Shown in pieces: positions 18,198 to 27,597 of a stretch of DNA of 61,689 nucleotides. The stretch lies in contig CANPBX010000011.1 in the NCBI GenBank assembly GCA_947572385.1, positions 1 to 61,689 of the forward strand, in the 5' to 3' direction. Every line of letters starts with the position of its first letter. Positions within the stretch are counted from its first letter, which is position 1. This DNA comes from an uncultured Clostridia bacterium. GTDB taxonomy: Bacteria > Bacillota > Clostridia > Oscillospirales > Acutalibacteraceae. The notes below the pieces were generated by a model that saw nothing but the letters and a program-made list of their open reading frames with translations, did no database searches and was not told where the DNA came from. The position numbers and the translations under genes were made by a program.

Positions 18198-18743
18198 ATG
18201 AAAACTATTTCTGTAGCCGCGGTTACAGCGGGCGGCAAAACAACTGTTGTAGGCGAACTGAAAAAACGGCTCCCAAATTCCCGGTCGCTGCACTTTGACG
18301 AGTATAGCTTTGACGGCGGGGTGGAGGATTTCCAGGAGTGGGTGCGAAACGGCGCAGACTATCAGGTCTGGGACCTGGCCCCGTTGGAGGAGGACATTCT
18401 CAAGGTCCGGGAGGAGGGGGGCTGTGAATATCTTCTGCTTGACTACCCCTTCGCCTACCGTCATAACGCTGTCAAAAAGTATATTGACGCGGCCTTCTTT
18501 ATCGATACGCCCTTGGACATCGCACTTGCAAGGCGGGTCCTGAGGGATATGGGTTCCGCCACAGCGGAGGAGATACGCCTTGAGCTTGAGACGTACCTTG
18601 AGCACGCACGTCCCGCCTTTGTACAGATGCACAGGGACATACTGCCATCCTCCGACTATGTGATAGACGGCGCTCAGAGCGTGGAAAAAATCACCGTGGA
18701 TATCCTTGCAAAGCTTACAGAGGGGGGTGTTCTCCATGATTGA
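18198..18743 (+). CDS. small P-loop kinase (uridine kinase/AAA-like)
   Basis: 181 residues from the ATG at 18198 (a TTG at 18168 is possible). P-loop near the N-terminus reads AAVTAGGKTT: the GKT is intact but the first Gly of GxxxxGKT is Ala. LHFDEYSFDG and LLLDYPFAY follow, then a lid-like region ALARRVLRDMG, as in nucleoside/shikimate-type kinases. Substrate unknown. Its last 8 nt overlap the ABC ATPase gene, so the two are co-translated; whether it modifies the exporter's substrate is speculation. Confidence 0.72.
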   Translation: MKTISVAAVTAGGKTTVVGELKKRLPNSRSLHFDEYSFDGGVEDFQEWVRNGADYQVWDLAPLEEDILKVREEGGCEYLLLDYPFAYRHNAVKKYIDAAFFIDTPLDIALARRVLRDMGSATAEEIRLELETYLEHARPAFVQMHRDILPSSDYVIDGAQSVEKITVDILAKLTEGGVLHD

Positions 18744-19524
18744 AGTAAAAGCCCTTCGCAAGACCTTCAAGGTGGCCCGCAGGGAGGCAGGCTTCAGCGA
18801 GGCTGTCAAAGCCCTTTTCCACCGGGAGTATGAGTATATCCACGCTCTCGACGAGGTCAGCTTCTCCATTGGCGGCGGCGAGATGGTGGGCTATATTGGT
18901 CCAAACGGCGCGGGCAAGTCCAGCACCATCAAGATCCTAAGCGGTATATTAACTCCGGACAGCGGCGTATGCACCGTAGGGGGGCGCACCCCATGGAAGG
19001 AGCGCCGGGCCCATGTGAAGGAGATAGGAGTTGTGTTCGGGCAGCGCTCACAGCTCTGGTGGGATGTGCCGGTGATAGACTCCTTTGAGCTTTTAAAGGA
19101 GATCTACAGCATACCGGACAGTGTATACAGTAAAAATCTCAGCGAGCTCACCGAGACACTGGACCTGCCGAAGATCATTAAGACCCCCGCCCGTCAGCTA
19201 TCCCTGGGCCAGCGTATGCGCTGTGAGATAGCGGCTTCGCTTTTGCACGACCCCAAGGTACTCTTCCTGGACGAGCCTACCATAGGCCTGGACGCCGTGT
19301 CGAAGCTTGCGGTGCGGGATTTCATCAAGCGCCGGAACCAGGAACATGGCACTACCGTGATACTCACCACCCACGATATGCAGGACATAGAGGCTCTTGC
19401 CAGCCGTATCATACTTATCGGCAAGGGTAAGATCCTCTTGGACGGCACTCTCGACGACATACGCCGGGGCGGGGAGCATATCGATGAGACTGTGGCAGAG
19501 CTCTATAAGAAGTTTGACGTGTGA
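18736..19524 (+). CDS. ABC-2 exporter ATP-binding protein
   Basis: 262 residues. Walker A GPNGAGKSS, signature LSLGQRMRCEIAASLLH, Walker B VLFLDEPTIGLD, H-loop TTHDMQD. The sequence preceding Walker A (long insert, FHREYEYIHALDEVSF) and GQRSQLWWDVPVIDSF are typical of the ATPases paired with PF06182-type permeases (viologen-exporter-like). The next two genes are those permeases. Confidence 0.9.
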   Translation: MIEVKALRKTFKVARREAGFSEAVKALFHREYEYIHALDEVSFSIGGGEMVGYIGPNGAGKSSTIKILSGILTPDSGVCTVGGRTPWKERRAHVKEIGVVFGQRSQLWWDVPVIDSFELLKEIYSIPDSVYSKNLSELTETLDLPKIIKTPARQLSLGQRMRCEIAASLLHDPKVLFLDEPTIGLDAVSKLAVRDFIKRRNQEHGTTVILTTHDMQDIEALASRIILIGKGKILLDGTLDDIRRGGEHIDETVAELYKKFDV

Positions 19525-19534
19525 GGGCGGGGCC

Positions 19535-20338
19535 ATGAGAAAATACTTAGCATTCTTCCGGACGCGCTTTAATATGGGGCTCCAGTACCGCGTGGCGGCT
19601 ATAGCGGGTCTTGCCTGCCAGTTCTTCTGGGGGGCCATGGCTATACTTGCATTCAAGGCCTTCCACGATACGGACCCATCGTCATTCCCAATGTCCATGC
19701 CAGCTATGTCCAGCTATATCTGGCTTCAGCAAGCTCTGCTGACCCTTCTAACATTGGGCGGTATGGACAATGAGTTTTTCAGTGTGATAGAGAGCGGCAA
19801 TGTGGCCTACGAGCTCTGCCGCCCGGTGGACGTGTACGGCATGTGGTATTCCCGCTCGGCGGCTACCAGGGTGTCAAACGCCATGCTGCGGTGCGTGCCG
19901 GTTATAATTATTTCAGCGCTGCTGCCCGCCCCCTACGGCCTCTCGGCCCCGCCGGACCTGCTTACCTTCCTCACGTTCCTGCTCTCCCTGATCCTGGCCT
20001 TGGCTGTCATAAACGCCATGGGCATGATAGTGTACATGATAACCTTCCATACCATCACCCCCCGGGGTGTGCGGCTGATAGCCATAAATATCTGCGACTT
20101 CTTCTCCGGGGACATTATCCCCCTGCCATTCTTCCCGGCGGGCTTCAAGGAGTTTGTGGAGCTGCTGCCCTTCTCTGCCACCGCCAATGTGCCCCTGCGC
20201 ATCTATTCCGGGGACCTGCACGGCCCGGAGATGGTGAAGCTAATGCTTCTGCAGGCGTTATGGGCGGTGGTGCTGATAGCGGCGGGCAAGCTAATAGAGC
20301 GCCGTGAGCTTAGGCGAGTAACAGTACAGGGAGGCTGA
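19535..20338 (+). CDS. ABC-2 family permease (PF06182-like), first subunit
   Basis: 267 residues, six predicted membrane helices. The start at 19535 follows GAGGGCGGGG and gives the normal N-terminus (RKYLAFFRTRFNMGLQYR). VAYELCRPVDVYGMWYSR and SGDIIPLPFFP match the VEX-type permease family. It forms a complex with the ATPase upstream and the second permease 5 nt downstream. Confidence 0.87.
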   Translation: MRKYLAFFRTRFNMGLQYRVAAIAGLACQFFWGAMAILAFKAFHDTDPSSFPMSMPAMSSYIWLQQALLTLLTLGGMDNEFFSVIESGNVAYELCRPVDVYGMWYSRSAATRVSNAMLRCVPVIIISALLPAPYGLSAPPDLLTFLTFLLSLILALAVINAMGMIVYMITFHTITPRGVRLIAINICDFFSGDIIPLPFFPAGFKEFVELLPFSATANVPLRIYSGDLHGPEMVKLMLLQALWAVVLIAAGKLIERRELRRVTVQGG

Positions 20339-20343
20339 GCATT

Positions 20344-21120
20344 ATGAAATTATACTTGAAATATTTTGAGATCCACCTAAAGAGCGCCATGCAGTTCAAG
20401 GGCTCATTTTTCGCCACAATGATCTCCCAGTTCCTCACTGCCTTTACCGTGTTCCTGGGCATAACCTTCATGTTCGGGCGCTTCAACAGCGTGGACGGCT
20501 TCACCTATGAGGAGGTGCTGCTCTGCTATGCAATTATCCTTATGGGCTTTGGCCTGTCCCAGCTCTTTGCCTCGGGCTTCAAGGTCTTCGACTCAATGAT
20601 AGGCAACGGCCAGTTCGACCGCATACTCTGCCGCCCCAGAAACGAGATTTTCCAGGTGCTGTCACAGCGTGTAGACTTCGTCCGCCTGGGTATGCTCTTT
20701 CAGGCGGTTGTGATGCTTGTCTACAGCCTTGTGACCTGCCCGGTGGACTGGACCTTTACCCGGGTGCTGACAGTGATATTCATGATAGCGGGCGGCTTTG
20801 TACTGTTCTCGGCACTGTTCCTTCTGGACGGCTCCATCGCCTTCTTCACAATCCAGGGGCTGGAGGTCATGAACGTCTTCACCTATGGGGCCCTGGAGCA
20901 CGGCAAGTATCCCCTATCGATATACGGCAGGAAAATGCTCACCTTCTGCACCTTTGTGGTACCCTATGCCCTAATACAGTATTACCCACTGACATACGTG
21001 CTGGGCCGCGCTGACAGGCTCTGGTATATGTTCCTGCCAATAATAGCCTGCCTGTTTGTGGTGCCATGCTGGATAGTCTGGCGTATCGGTGTGAGCAGAT
21101 ATAAGTCAACAGGGTCCTGA
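20344..21120 (+). CDS. ABC-2 family permease (PF06182-like), second subunit
   Basis: 258 residues, six predicted membrane helices; FDRILCRPRNEIFQVLSQR and FVVPYALIQYYPLTYVLGR are family features. GGAGG precedes the ATG. Paralogue of the preceding permease and its probable heterodimer partner. Confidence 0.87.
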   Translation: MKLYLKYFEIHLKSAMQFKGSFFATMISQFLTAFTVFLGITFMFGRFNSVDGFTYEEVLLCYAIILMGFGLSQLFASGFKVFDSMIGNGQFDRILCRPRNEIFQVLSQRVDFVRLGMLFQAVVMLVYSLVTCPVDWTFTRVLTVIFMIAGGFVLFSALFLLDGSIAFFTIQGLEVMNVFTYGALEHGKYPLSIYGRKMLTFCTFVVPYALIQYYPLTYVLGRADRLWYMFLPIIACLFVVPCWIVWRIGVSRYKSTGS

Positions 21121-21132
21121 AAGGAGGATATT

Positions 21133-21639
21133 ATGATAGAGACTAAAGATTTGTTTCTGGACAAGGCAAAGTATGATGACTGGCTTCCCATGTACAAAAA
21201 CCTGTGGAGCCGTACTGAGAGTTTTCGATATATGGTGATCGAGAACAGCCCTAGCGAAAGGGAGGCCCGCTCCCGCATGGAGCGCACCATTGCCTTTCAG
21301 CAGGGCCGGGAGTCCTACCTGGTTTACTTAAGGTCCAGCGGCGAAGCTATCGGATTTACCGGCATAGCTCCCCTGGAGGATGGTATCTGGGAGGAGACCG
21401 GCATTGCCATCGGTCCGGACTTCTGGGGACGCGGCTATGGCTGGCAGATACTTACGGCGCTGATGTCCCGCGCAAAGGAGCTGGGGGCTAAGGAGTTCCG
21501 CTATTCCTCTTGGGAGGAAAACCTGGCCTCCAGAGCCCTGGCAGCGAAGGCGGGCTTCAGGCAGTATGCTGAGGAGAGGCATATCAGGGAGCACGACGGC
21601 AGGGAATACACACTGCTGAAGTACAGGCTTCTCTACTAG
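21133..21639 (+). CDS. GNAT family N-acetyltransferase (RimJ/RimL-like)
   Basis: 168 residues. Acetyl-CoA loop region EETGIAIGPDFWGRGYGWQ and NLASRALAAKAGFRQYAEER are the RimJ-like signature blocks. AAAGGAGG precedes the ATG, 12 nt after the permease stop, so it closes the operon before the terminator at 21671-21713. Acceptor unknown; a role in protecting against an exported compound is possible but unsupported. Confidence 0.85.
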   Translation: MIETKDLFLDKAKYDDWLPMYKNLWSRTESFRYMVIENSPSEREARSRMERTIAFQQGRESYLVYLRSSGEAIGFTGIAPLEDGIWEETGIAIGPDFWGRGYGWQILTALMSRAKELGAKEFRYSSWEENLASRALAAKAGFRQYAEERHIREHDGREYTLLKYRLLY

Positions 21640-21670
21640 CAGCCGGGGTTTTGGCGCATGATACCTGAAT

Positions 21671-21713
21671 AAGAAAACAGTACCCGGGGGAGACCCTCGG
21701 GCACTGTTTTCTT
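21671..21713. terminator. bidirectional terminator between GNAT and the DegV-fusion kinase
   Basis: AAGAAAACAGT plus CCCG pairs with CGGG plus ACTGTTTTCTT across one mismatch. A-rich on the left and T-rich on the right, so it can serve both converging genes. Confidence 0.8.
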
Positions 21714-21714
21714 A

Positions 21715-24411
21715 TTATCCCCGGCCCTGCTCAGGCACCTGGAAAAAGGAAGCTGTGGAGTCGTCCTTTTTCATAAACAGCAGGCCAAAGGACCCCGGCC
21801 CGCAGTTGCTGGCAATAGCTGACGAGGCCTTGTGCAGGTATACCCGCTCGAAGGGGCAGTACTGCTGTACAAGGCTCTGGATGTACTTGAGCTTCTTATC
21901 ATCCATCCCGCAGTAGGTGATGAACATTATGCGCCGGTCAATGTTCCGGGTCTCCAAAAGCAGCTTGCGCACATAGCTTCTGGCCACCCGGTTAAACCCG
22001 CCCATCTTCATGCCGCCGACCACCATCTTGGACTTCCTCAGCACAAGGACCGGGTGCAGCAGCAGCGAGTCGCAGAGGATCTGTATCTTCTTGGATATCC
22101 GCCCGGACTGGCGAAGCATATGGGTATCGTTTATAACAAAGGCGGAGGAGATGAAGCGCTTCATCCGCTTTGCGGTGTCCATGATATCCTCCTTTGAGGC
22201 GTGGTGCTCAGCCATATATGCCGCGCACAGCACCACCAGGCCCATGCTGCTGGAGAGGTGCCCGGAGTCTATGACCGTGACATTCTCAAAGGACTTTGCC
22301 GCTTCGCAGGCATTATGATATCCCGCGCTCACATGCTTTGCCATGGTGATATGTATTATGTTCTGGGCTTCTGTGAGCTTCTGGGCAAAGAAGTGCTCGT
22401 AGTCCTCGACCTCAGGGGCCTTGGAATAACCGCTGCGCCCCTCGGAAATATGCATCAGCAGCTCGTCGGCCTTCAGCTCCTCTTCGTCCAGGAAGCGGCC
22501 CTCGTCGGTACACACATAGTATGGGCATACATGGATGCTGAATTTTTTCCTGAGGGAGCTGGGAAGGTCGCAGACACTATCAGTGGTGACTAAAATTGAG
22601 CGGCGCTGCACCTGCTCGAAGATCAAGATATCCTTCTCGATATCCGACTGGCTGGCCTCATCGTTCAGATGCACCAGCTCCTTGGGCAGGATGCTCAGCA
22701 CAGCCGCCTCAAGCAATGTGCCGCTGACAGGCTTTGCCAGGTACCCGCTAAAGCCCTCCTTGCGGTAGAGCAGCTGGTTGTCGCTGCCGGCATTGGCGGT
22801 GAGGGCCACAACAGGGACGTCCTGGCATAATCCCACAGGCTGGTCCCGCAGGGCGTGCAGGCACTCTATGCCGTCCATCCCGGGCATCATATGGTCCATC
22901 AGTATACAGTCATAGCGGTGGTTTTGGGTGAGCTTCAGGCACTCGGCCCCGCTCTTTGCTGTGTCTATCTGTATCTTAGTGTCAGACAGCAGCTTGCTCA
23001 CCACCATCAGGTTCATGTCGTTATCGTCCACGATGAGGATATGAGCGTCGGGAGCCTCAAAGCTCTGCTTATACTGCTCCCCCTCATGGCTCCTTGCACG
23101 TGAGGCCAGAGTAAACGTACCCAGCTCCTTATCGTCTACAATATCCTGGTCCAGCCGGACAATAAAGGTTGAGCCTTTGGTATAGACGCTGTTCACGCTT
23201 ATCTCGCCGCCCATCATGTCCACCAGCTGCTGTACAATGCTTAGCCCCAGCCCGGTGCCCTCGATATAGCGGTTGCGCTCCTCGTCCACGCGCCTGAAGG
23301 CGTTGAAGATATAGGGGATATTCTCTTTCTTGACCCCCTGGCCGGTGTCCTCCACCGAGTACCATACCCGCACCCGGTTCAGCGCCTGGCGCTCACAGCG
23401 CACGGAAAGAGTGACCGAGCCCTCGCTGGTATACTTAACGGCATTGTTCAGAAGGTTTATAAGTATCTGCTTAATGCGCACCTCGTCGCCGCATAGCATA
23501 CTTGGTATGGAGGAGTCCACGTGCAGCTTGAACTCGAGCCCCTTCTCCTTGGCCTTTATCCATATCATATTGACGATCTCCGAGAAGAGCGCCCCTGTCT
23601 CATAGGAGACGTTGACGATCTCCATCTTCCCTGATTTTATTTTGGACAGGTCCAGGGTGTCGTTTATCAGGGTGAGCAGCAGCTTGCTGGCCCCCTGGAT
23701 GTTCCTGGCGTTTTCAGCCACATCCTCGGGGATGTCTCCACGCAGGATTATCTCGTTGAGGCCGATGATCGTGTTGATGGGTGTGCGGATCTCGTGGCTC
23801 ATGCTGGAAAAGAAGTGGTTTTCCGCCCTGTTGAGCTCCTCGATCTCCTTTCTCTGCTGCTTGGAGAGCTCGTTCTCCTCCTCATACATCCGGTTGAGGA
23901 ACATGAGCAGGATACTTGTTAAGAGCCCCACCATCACTACTGAAAAGGCGGAATCAAAGAAGGAGGCCTGCTGGGTGCTCTGGGCGGCGAGGTCGGGATA
24001 ATAGAAGGCGGCGGCGTAACAGAGCAGTGTCTCAGCTATGCAGATGGTGAAAAACACAGCCATACGCCTCCCGCGCAGAGTGAGACAGACATAGATGAAG
24101 CAGAAAATAAACCACTCGGGCACCCCGCTGTAAAACCCGCCCGCGGAGAAAAAGCTGATGGGGAAAAGCAGGAGCAGCAGGATCGTGATAGCCGTGGCCC
24201 CGGCCTGTATACGCTCCTTCTGAATGCTGACCTTTACGATCATCTCCATGGCCGTAAGGCTTACCACCAATGCCAGGATATTCCATATGCTCCTGCCCAT
24301 TGGCATGATAAGCAGCAGAGCTAACATACAGGTCAGGGTCACGATGCGGAACATCCGGTCGCGCAGGCTTATCCGGTGGTCGTTGATGAGTTCGAACCAT
24401 TTTTTAATCAC
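21715..24411 (-). CDS. hybrid histidine kinase-receiver-DegV (fatty-acid-binding) fusion
   Basis: 898 residues, GTG start. Order: five or six membrane helices (about 20-175) with almost no outside loop; DHp with H206 in SHEIRTPIN; ATPase domain with N-box INLLNNAVKYT (318-328), DTGQGV and GTGLGLSIV; receiver at about 456-580 with D506 in ILMDHMMPG and the conserved Lys in LAKPV; and from about 604 to 883 a complete DegV domain. The DegV part opens with SILVTTDSVCDLP, holds VIDSGHLSSSMGL, MLRQSGRISKK and HPVLVLRKSKMVVGGMK, and ends with ASSAIASNCGPGSFGLLF, the equivalent of the family's HxGPGALG end. DegV/FakB proteins bind a fatty acid in this fold. It lies 51 nt after the second kinase and is probably co-transcribed. 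Confidence 0.9.
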   Translation of the reverse strand: MIKKWFELINDHRISLRDRMFRIVTLTCMLALLLIMPMGRSIWNILALVVSLTAMEMIVKVSIQKERIQAGATAITILLLLLFPISFFSAGGFYSGVPEWFIFCFIYVCLTLRGRRMAVFFTICIAETLLCYAAAFYYPDLAAQSTQQASFFDSAFSVVMVGLLTSILLMFLNRMYEEENELSKQQRKEIEELNRAENHFFSSMSHEIRTPINTIIGLNEIILRGDIPEDVAENARNIQGASKLLLTLINDTLDLSKIKSGKMEIVNVSYETGALFSEIVNMIWIKAKEKGLEFKLHVDSSIPSMLCGDEVRIKQILINLLNNAVKYTSEGSVTLSVRCERQALNRVRVWYSVEDTGQGVKKENIPYIFNAFRRVDEERNRYIEGTGLGLSIVQQLVDMMGGEISVNSVYTKGSTFIVRLDQDIVDDKELGTFTLASRARSHEGEQYKQSFEAPDAHILIVDDNDMNLMVVSKLLSDTKIQIDTAKSGAECLKLTQNHRYDCILMDHMMPGMDGIECLHALRDQPVGLCQDVPVVALTANAGSDNQLLYRKEGFSGYLAKPVSGTLLEAAVLSILPKELVHLNDEASQSDIEKDILIFEQVQRRSILVTTDSVCDLPSSLRKKFSIHVCPYYVCTDEGRFLDEEELKADELLMHISEGRSGYSKAPEVEDYEHFFAQKLTEAQNIIHITMAKHVSAGYHNACEAAKSFENVTVIDSGHLSSSMGLVVLCAAYMAEHHASKEDIMDTAKRMKRFISSAFVINDTHMLRQSGRISKKIQILCDSLLLHPVLVLRKSKMVVGGMKMGGFNRVARSYVRKLLLETRNIDRRIMFITYCGMDDKKLKYIQSLVQQYCPFERVYLHKASSAIASNCGPGSFGLLFMKKDDSTASFFQVPEQGRG

Positions 24412-24462
24412 TATGTCTTACATCCCTTCAAACACGATATTTAAAAACAGAGCCGGGAGTCC

Positions 24463-26991
24463 TTATATCCCGGCGATCTGTCCGCACAGCTCCTTATACG
24501 CCTGCAAAAGGGCCGGGTGGCGCTCACGGATAAAGTCTCCGTCGCCCCGCTTACCCGCAAGCTCCAGCTCCTTGGCCTGGGCGGAGAGCTGCTCCGCGCC
24601 GATAGTCAAAGAGGTGCTCTTGAGGGCATGGACCTTTACGGCGTACTCGCCCCAGTCCCCGCTGTCAAACAGGGAAGCTATTTCGTCACTCTTAGCCTGG
24701 CACTGGTCCCGGAACATGCAGAGCATTTCCCGGTAGAAGTCCTCGTCCCCAGCGCAGTAGTCCAGCCCAAGCTGTACGTTTACACCGACTTCTGCAAGCG
24801 GGTCAAAGGGGGAGGAGGCCGCGTCTACTGAAGCTAAAGGCTGGCTCTCCGGGACAGCTGCCTCAGGCGCGGAATTTTCCTCAGGCGCCGGATCCTCGTG
24901 CTCAATGCAGGTTTTCTCAGAGCCGTGGTTCTGGCTGTACAGAATAGAGCTCTTTGGCAGCACCTTTCTGAGCACCCGCTCCAATACGGTGCGCTCAATG
25001 GGCTTTGGCACAAATTCCGTAAAGCCTTCGCTGCGGAACATCTCCCTGGCGCCGCTGACAGTGTTGGCAGTCAGGGCGATCACCGGCAGGTCCTGATATA
25101 TGCCGTCCCTCAGCTCGCGGATACACTTTAAGGTCTCCACACCGTCGAAGCCGGGCATCATATGGTCCAGGAAGATGATATCGTATGACTCATTCTCACA
25201 TTGCTCTATTGCCTCTCTGCCGCTAAGACAGGTCTCCACGTCTATCCCATAGGTCCCAAGGACGCCCTTTGCAACGACCAGGTTCATCTCCTCGTCGTCA
25301 ACTGCCAAAGCCCTGACGCCAACGCAGGTAAAGGGCTTGCGGCCAGCGGCCTGGTCCTCGGCAAACCCGCGCTCGCCAAGCTCACCGTTGAGGATATTGG
25401 CAACAGACAGCGCGGAGAAGGGCTTATGTATCATAAGAAGTCTACTCATGCTGTCCAGGGTGAAGCCGCGCTCGGCAATAACTATCACCCTCTTGGTATT
25501 TGCAAGCTCCTCATAGTATTCACGGTTTTCCTCATATTCCGGCTGGGCGATGAACACATGGGTCAGGTCGTGGGCGCGCTGTATCCTGAGCAGCCCCTCA
25601 AAGTTATGGGCCTGATAGCCGTTTACGCCAAGGCCCTTTATCAGGCTGAATATCAGACCGTCATAGTAGCCCTTGACCTCGTCGCTGGCATACTTGTCCG
25701 GCTTAAAATAGCACCCGATACACAGCTCCTCCGCGTTGGTAAGCATTATACAGGGCCGCTCGTCCACGATCCACTGGGGGATAACTATATGGGCGTGAAG
25801 CCCCTGCTGGGTCTTGCTGGAGAAATGTATAAAGCCGCCCATGGCATTTAATAGCCCCCGGGCAATGGGGAGGCCAAGGCCAAGCCCTCCCGCAAGGCGG
25901 CTGCTGCCGCTGTCAGCCTGGTAGAAGTCATCGTACATTTTGGTGAGCTGGGCGTCGGTCATGCCGATACCGGTGTCGTGGATATCGATGATCAGGTTGA
26001 TACCGTACCCTTCACGGCGGTAGCCTATGCGGACGTTTACGCCGCCCTCCTCTGTAAACTTTATGGAGTTCTCCACCAGGATTTTCAGCACATGGGATAT
26101 CTTTTCCGCGTCCCCGATAAGCACTGCGGGCACCTTCGGGTCGATATCAAAGACCAGCTCAAGGTGCTGGCGGTTGGACTGCAGGGCAGTGGAGGTGATA
26201 ACGTCGTTTAGCACAGAGGTGATCATATACTCCTCTTTAGCGGGGGTAAGCGTACCGGTCACTATCTCCGTATAGTCCATCATATTGCTTATCTGGCTTG
26301 ACAGGCGCTTTCCAGCCATATTTATAGACGCTACATCCGAGCGGATATCCGAATTGAGCTCCTTCCCCAGGGCCACCTCGCTGATACCGATCACCATATT
26401 GATGGGGGTGCGCAGCTCGTGGGAGACGTTGGAGAGGAAGACGGCATTCTGCCGCTCTACTGTCCGCAGATCCGCGAATATATTCTCGTACCACTTATGC
26501 TGGGCAACGCGGCGACTGATCCAGTATCTTGCAAGGGAAGTACCGCCGGTGACCACCACAGCTCCAAGGACCAGCCTCAGGATATCGTAGAAACTAAGGG
26601 AAGGGGAGATGGTGTGCAGAACAAAAGCATGGTACAGTATTGCCAGCGCATACAGGGCAACCGTCACATGCAAAATCCATTTTTTGTTCAATATAAACAG
26701 GGAAAATACCATGATCCCGGCTATAGCCGGGATATCAAATAGGCTGGCCTCATGCACGCTGAAGAAAAAGAACTCAAACAGCAGCAGGCCCGAGCAGAGG
26801 CTCTCATAAAGGGTGTCCGGGCCGATCCTCGCAATATGCAGAAACCATACGCTAAAGCAGCCCGCTACCATCAGGGGGATGATCCAGAGCTCCCAGGCTG
26901 TAAGGACTGTGACGATACAAAGGATGCTGCTGAAAACAGTAGTTAGAACAGCCAGCAGCAGATGTTTGCCGGTTTGTTCATCCGCCCTCAT
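24463..26991 (-). CDS. hybrid histidine kinase with pseudo-receiver, receiver and HPt domain
   Basis: 842 residues. Membrane part about 10-150; DHp H191 in SHELRTPIN; ATPase domain with DTGIGM and GLGLGLPIA; a receiver-like segment (about 412-535) without a phosphorylatable Asp; an active receiver (about 558-680) with D609 in FLDHMMPG and VPKPI; an acidic/Ala/Pro linker; and a C-terminal HPt with H788 in KVHALKSTS. This is a self-contained phosphorelay. Its ATG overlaps the stop of the upstream receiver gene by one base, so the receiver is the obvious phosphate acceptor from the HPt. Confidence 0.92.
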   Translation of the reverse strand: MRADEQTGKHLLLAVLTTVFSSILCIVTVLTAWELWIIPLMVAGCFSVWFLHIARIGPDTLYESLCSGLLLFEFFFFSVHEASLFDIPAIAGIMVFSLFILNKKWILHVTVALYALAILYHAFVLHTISPSLSFYDILRLVLGAVVVTGGTSLARYWISRRVAQHKWYENIFADLRTVERQNAVFLSNVSHELRTPINMVIGISEVALGKELNSDIRSDVASINMAGKRLSSQISNMMDYTEIVTGTLTPAKEEYMITSVLNDVITSTALQSNRQHLELVFDIDPKVPAVLIGDAEKISHVLKILVENSIKFTEEGGVNVRIGYRREGYGINLIIDIHDTGIGMTDAQLTKMYDDFYQADSGSSRLAGGLGLGLPIARGLLNAMGGFIHFSSKTQQGLHAHIVIPQWIVDERPCIMLTNAEELCIGCYFKPDKYASDEVKGYYDGLIFSLIKGLGVNGYQAHNFEGLLRIQRAHDLTHVFIAQPEYEENREYYEELANTKRVIVIAERGFTLDSMSRLLMIHKPFSALSVANILNGELGERGFAEDQAAGRKPFTCVGVRALAVDDEEMNLVVAKGVLGTYGIDVETCLSGREAIEQCENESYDIIFLDHMMPGFDGVETLKCIRELRDGIYQDLPVIALTANTVSGAREMFRSEGFTEFVPKPIERTVLERVLRKVLPKSSILYSQNHGSEKTCIEHEDPAPEENSAPEAAVPESQPLASVDAASSPFDPLAEVGVNVQLGLDYCAGDEDFYREMLCMFRDQCQAKSDEIASLFDSGDWGEYAVKVHALKSTSLTIGAEQLSAQAKELELAGKRGDGDFIRERHPALLQAYKELCGQIAGI

Positions 26992-27350
26992 TATGCTTTT
27001 ATCTCCTGCGCGACCCTTTTGAGCAGCTCCTGGGGCTGGAAGGGCTTCTTCAGATAGTTTACCGCACCCATTTTGATAGCGCTTACCACGTCCCCCTCAA
27101 GGCCTGAGGCTGTCAAAAATATCACAGGTACGTCCTCCACAAATTCCTTCATGCGCTGGAAGGTCACAAAGCCGTTCATCTTTGGCATCTCAATATCCAG
27201 CAGGACCAAGTCCACCTTCTCATGCCTTAGCATATGCAGCGCATCCATGCCGGAGCTTGCAAGAAGCACGTCATAATTTTTCTTTAGTATGATTTTGGTC
27301 CTAGTCAAGTTCATTTCGTTGTCATCCACAACTAAAATGCGTTTTTACAT
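26991..27350 (-). pseudogene. single-domain response regulator with stop at codon 2
   Basis: The natural frame reads ATG TAA AAA CGC ATT TTA GTT GTG GAT GAC from 27350 downward: Met, stop, then KRILVVDDNEMNL, a standard receiver opening. Changing TAA to AAA would give the common MKKRILVVDD start. The rest is intact: LVLLDIEMPKMNG with the phospho-Asp, VPVIFLTAS and the LKKPF lysine. The only downstream start, GTG at 27329, deletes strand beta-1 (KRILVV). Upstream in-frame ATG (27362) also runs into the same TAA. So either this is a recent nonsense mutation or the domain is made by an unusual start. It is the first gene of the operon with both hybrid kinases. Confidence 0.75.
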
Positions 27351-27597
27351 ATAAGCCACCATGCCGGCCCCTGTACAGTCTGCGCGGATATAAGTGAAAA
27401 AGTGCAGACAAAGGGCTCCCTTTCTTTAAAATATAGGCTGCGCTATAGAATAATTTATTAGCACATACACACAGTACATAATAAGTGAAACCTGCAGGAA
27501 AATCAAGACATATTTTGCGAATATCACAATAAGATTAGGCCAAATGAAAGCGTCCCCGCCGTATCTGGCAGAGACGCTTTCAAACCTTACCCGCCGG
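27351..27597. other. intergenic region between receiver gene and MBL gene
   Basis: About 250 nt. It holds the upstream region of the receiver operon (AT-rich around 27425-27475, no confident promoter) and, near the MBL stop, an inverted repeat TGAAAGCGTC (27545-27554)/GACGCTTTCA (27573-27582) that may end MBL transcription though it lacks a good T run. No gene seen. Confidence 0.4.

Noticed and set aside
24380-24400. GTTCGAACC string resembling a tRNA T-loop
   Set aside because: Lies inside the DegV-fusion kinase coding sequence and has no cloverleaf around it.
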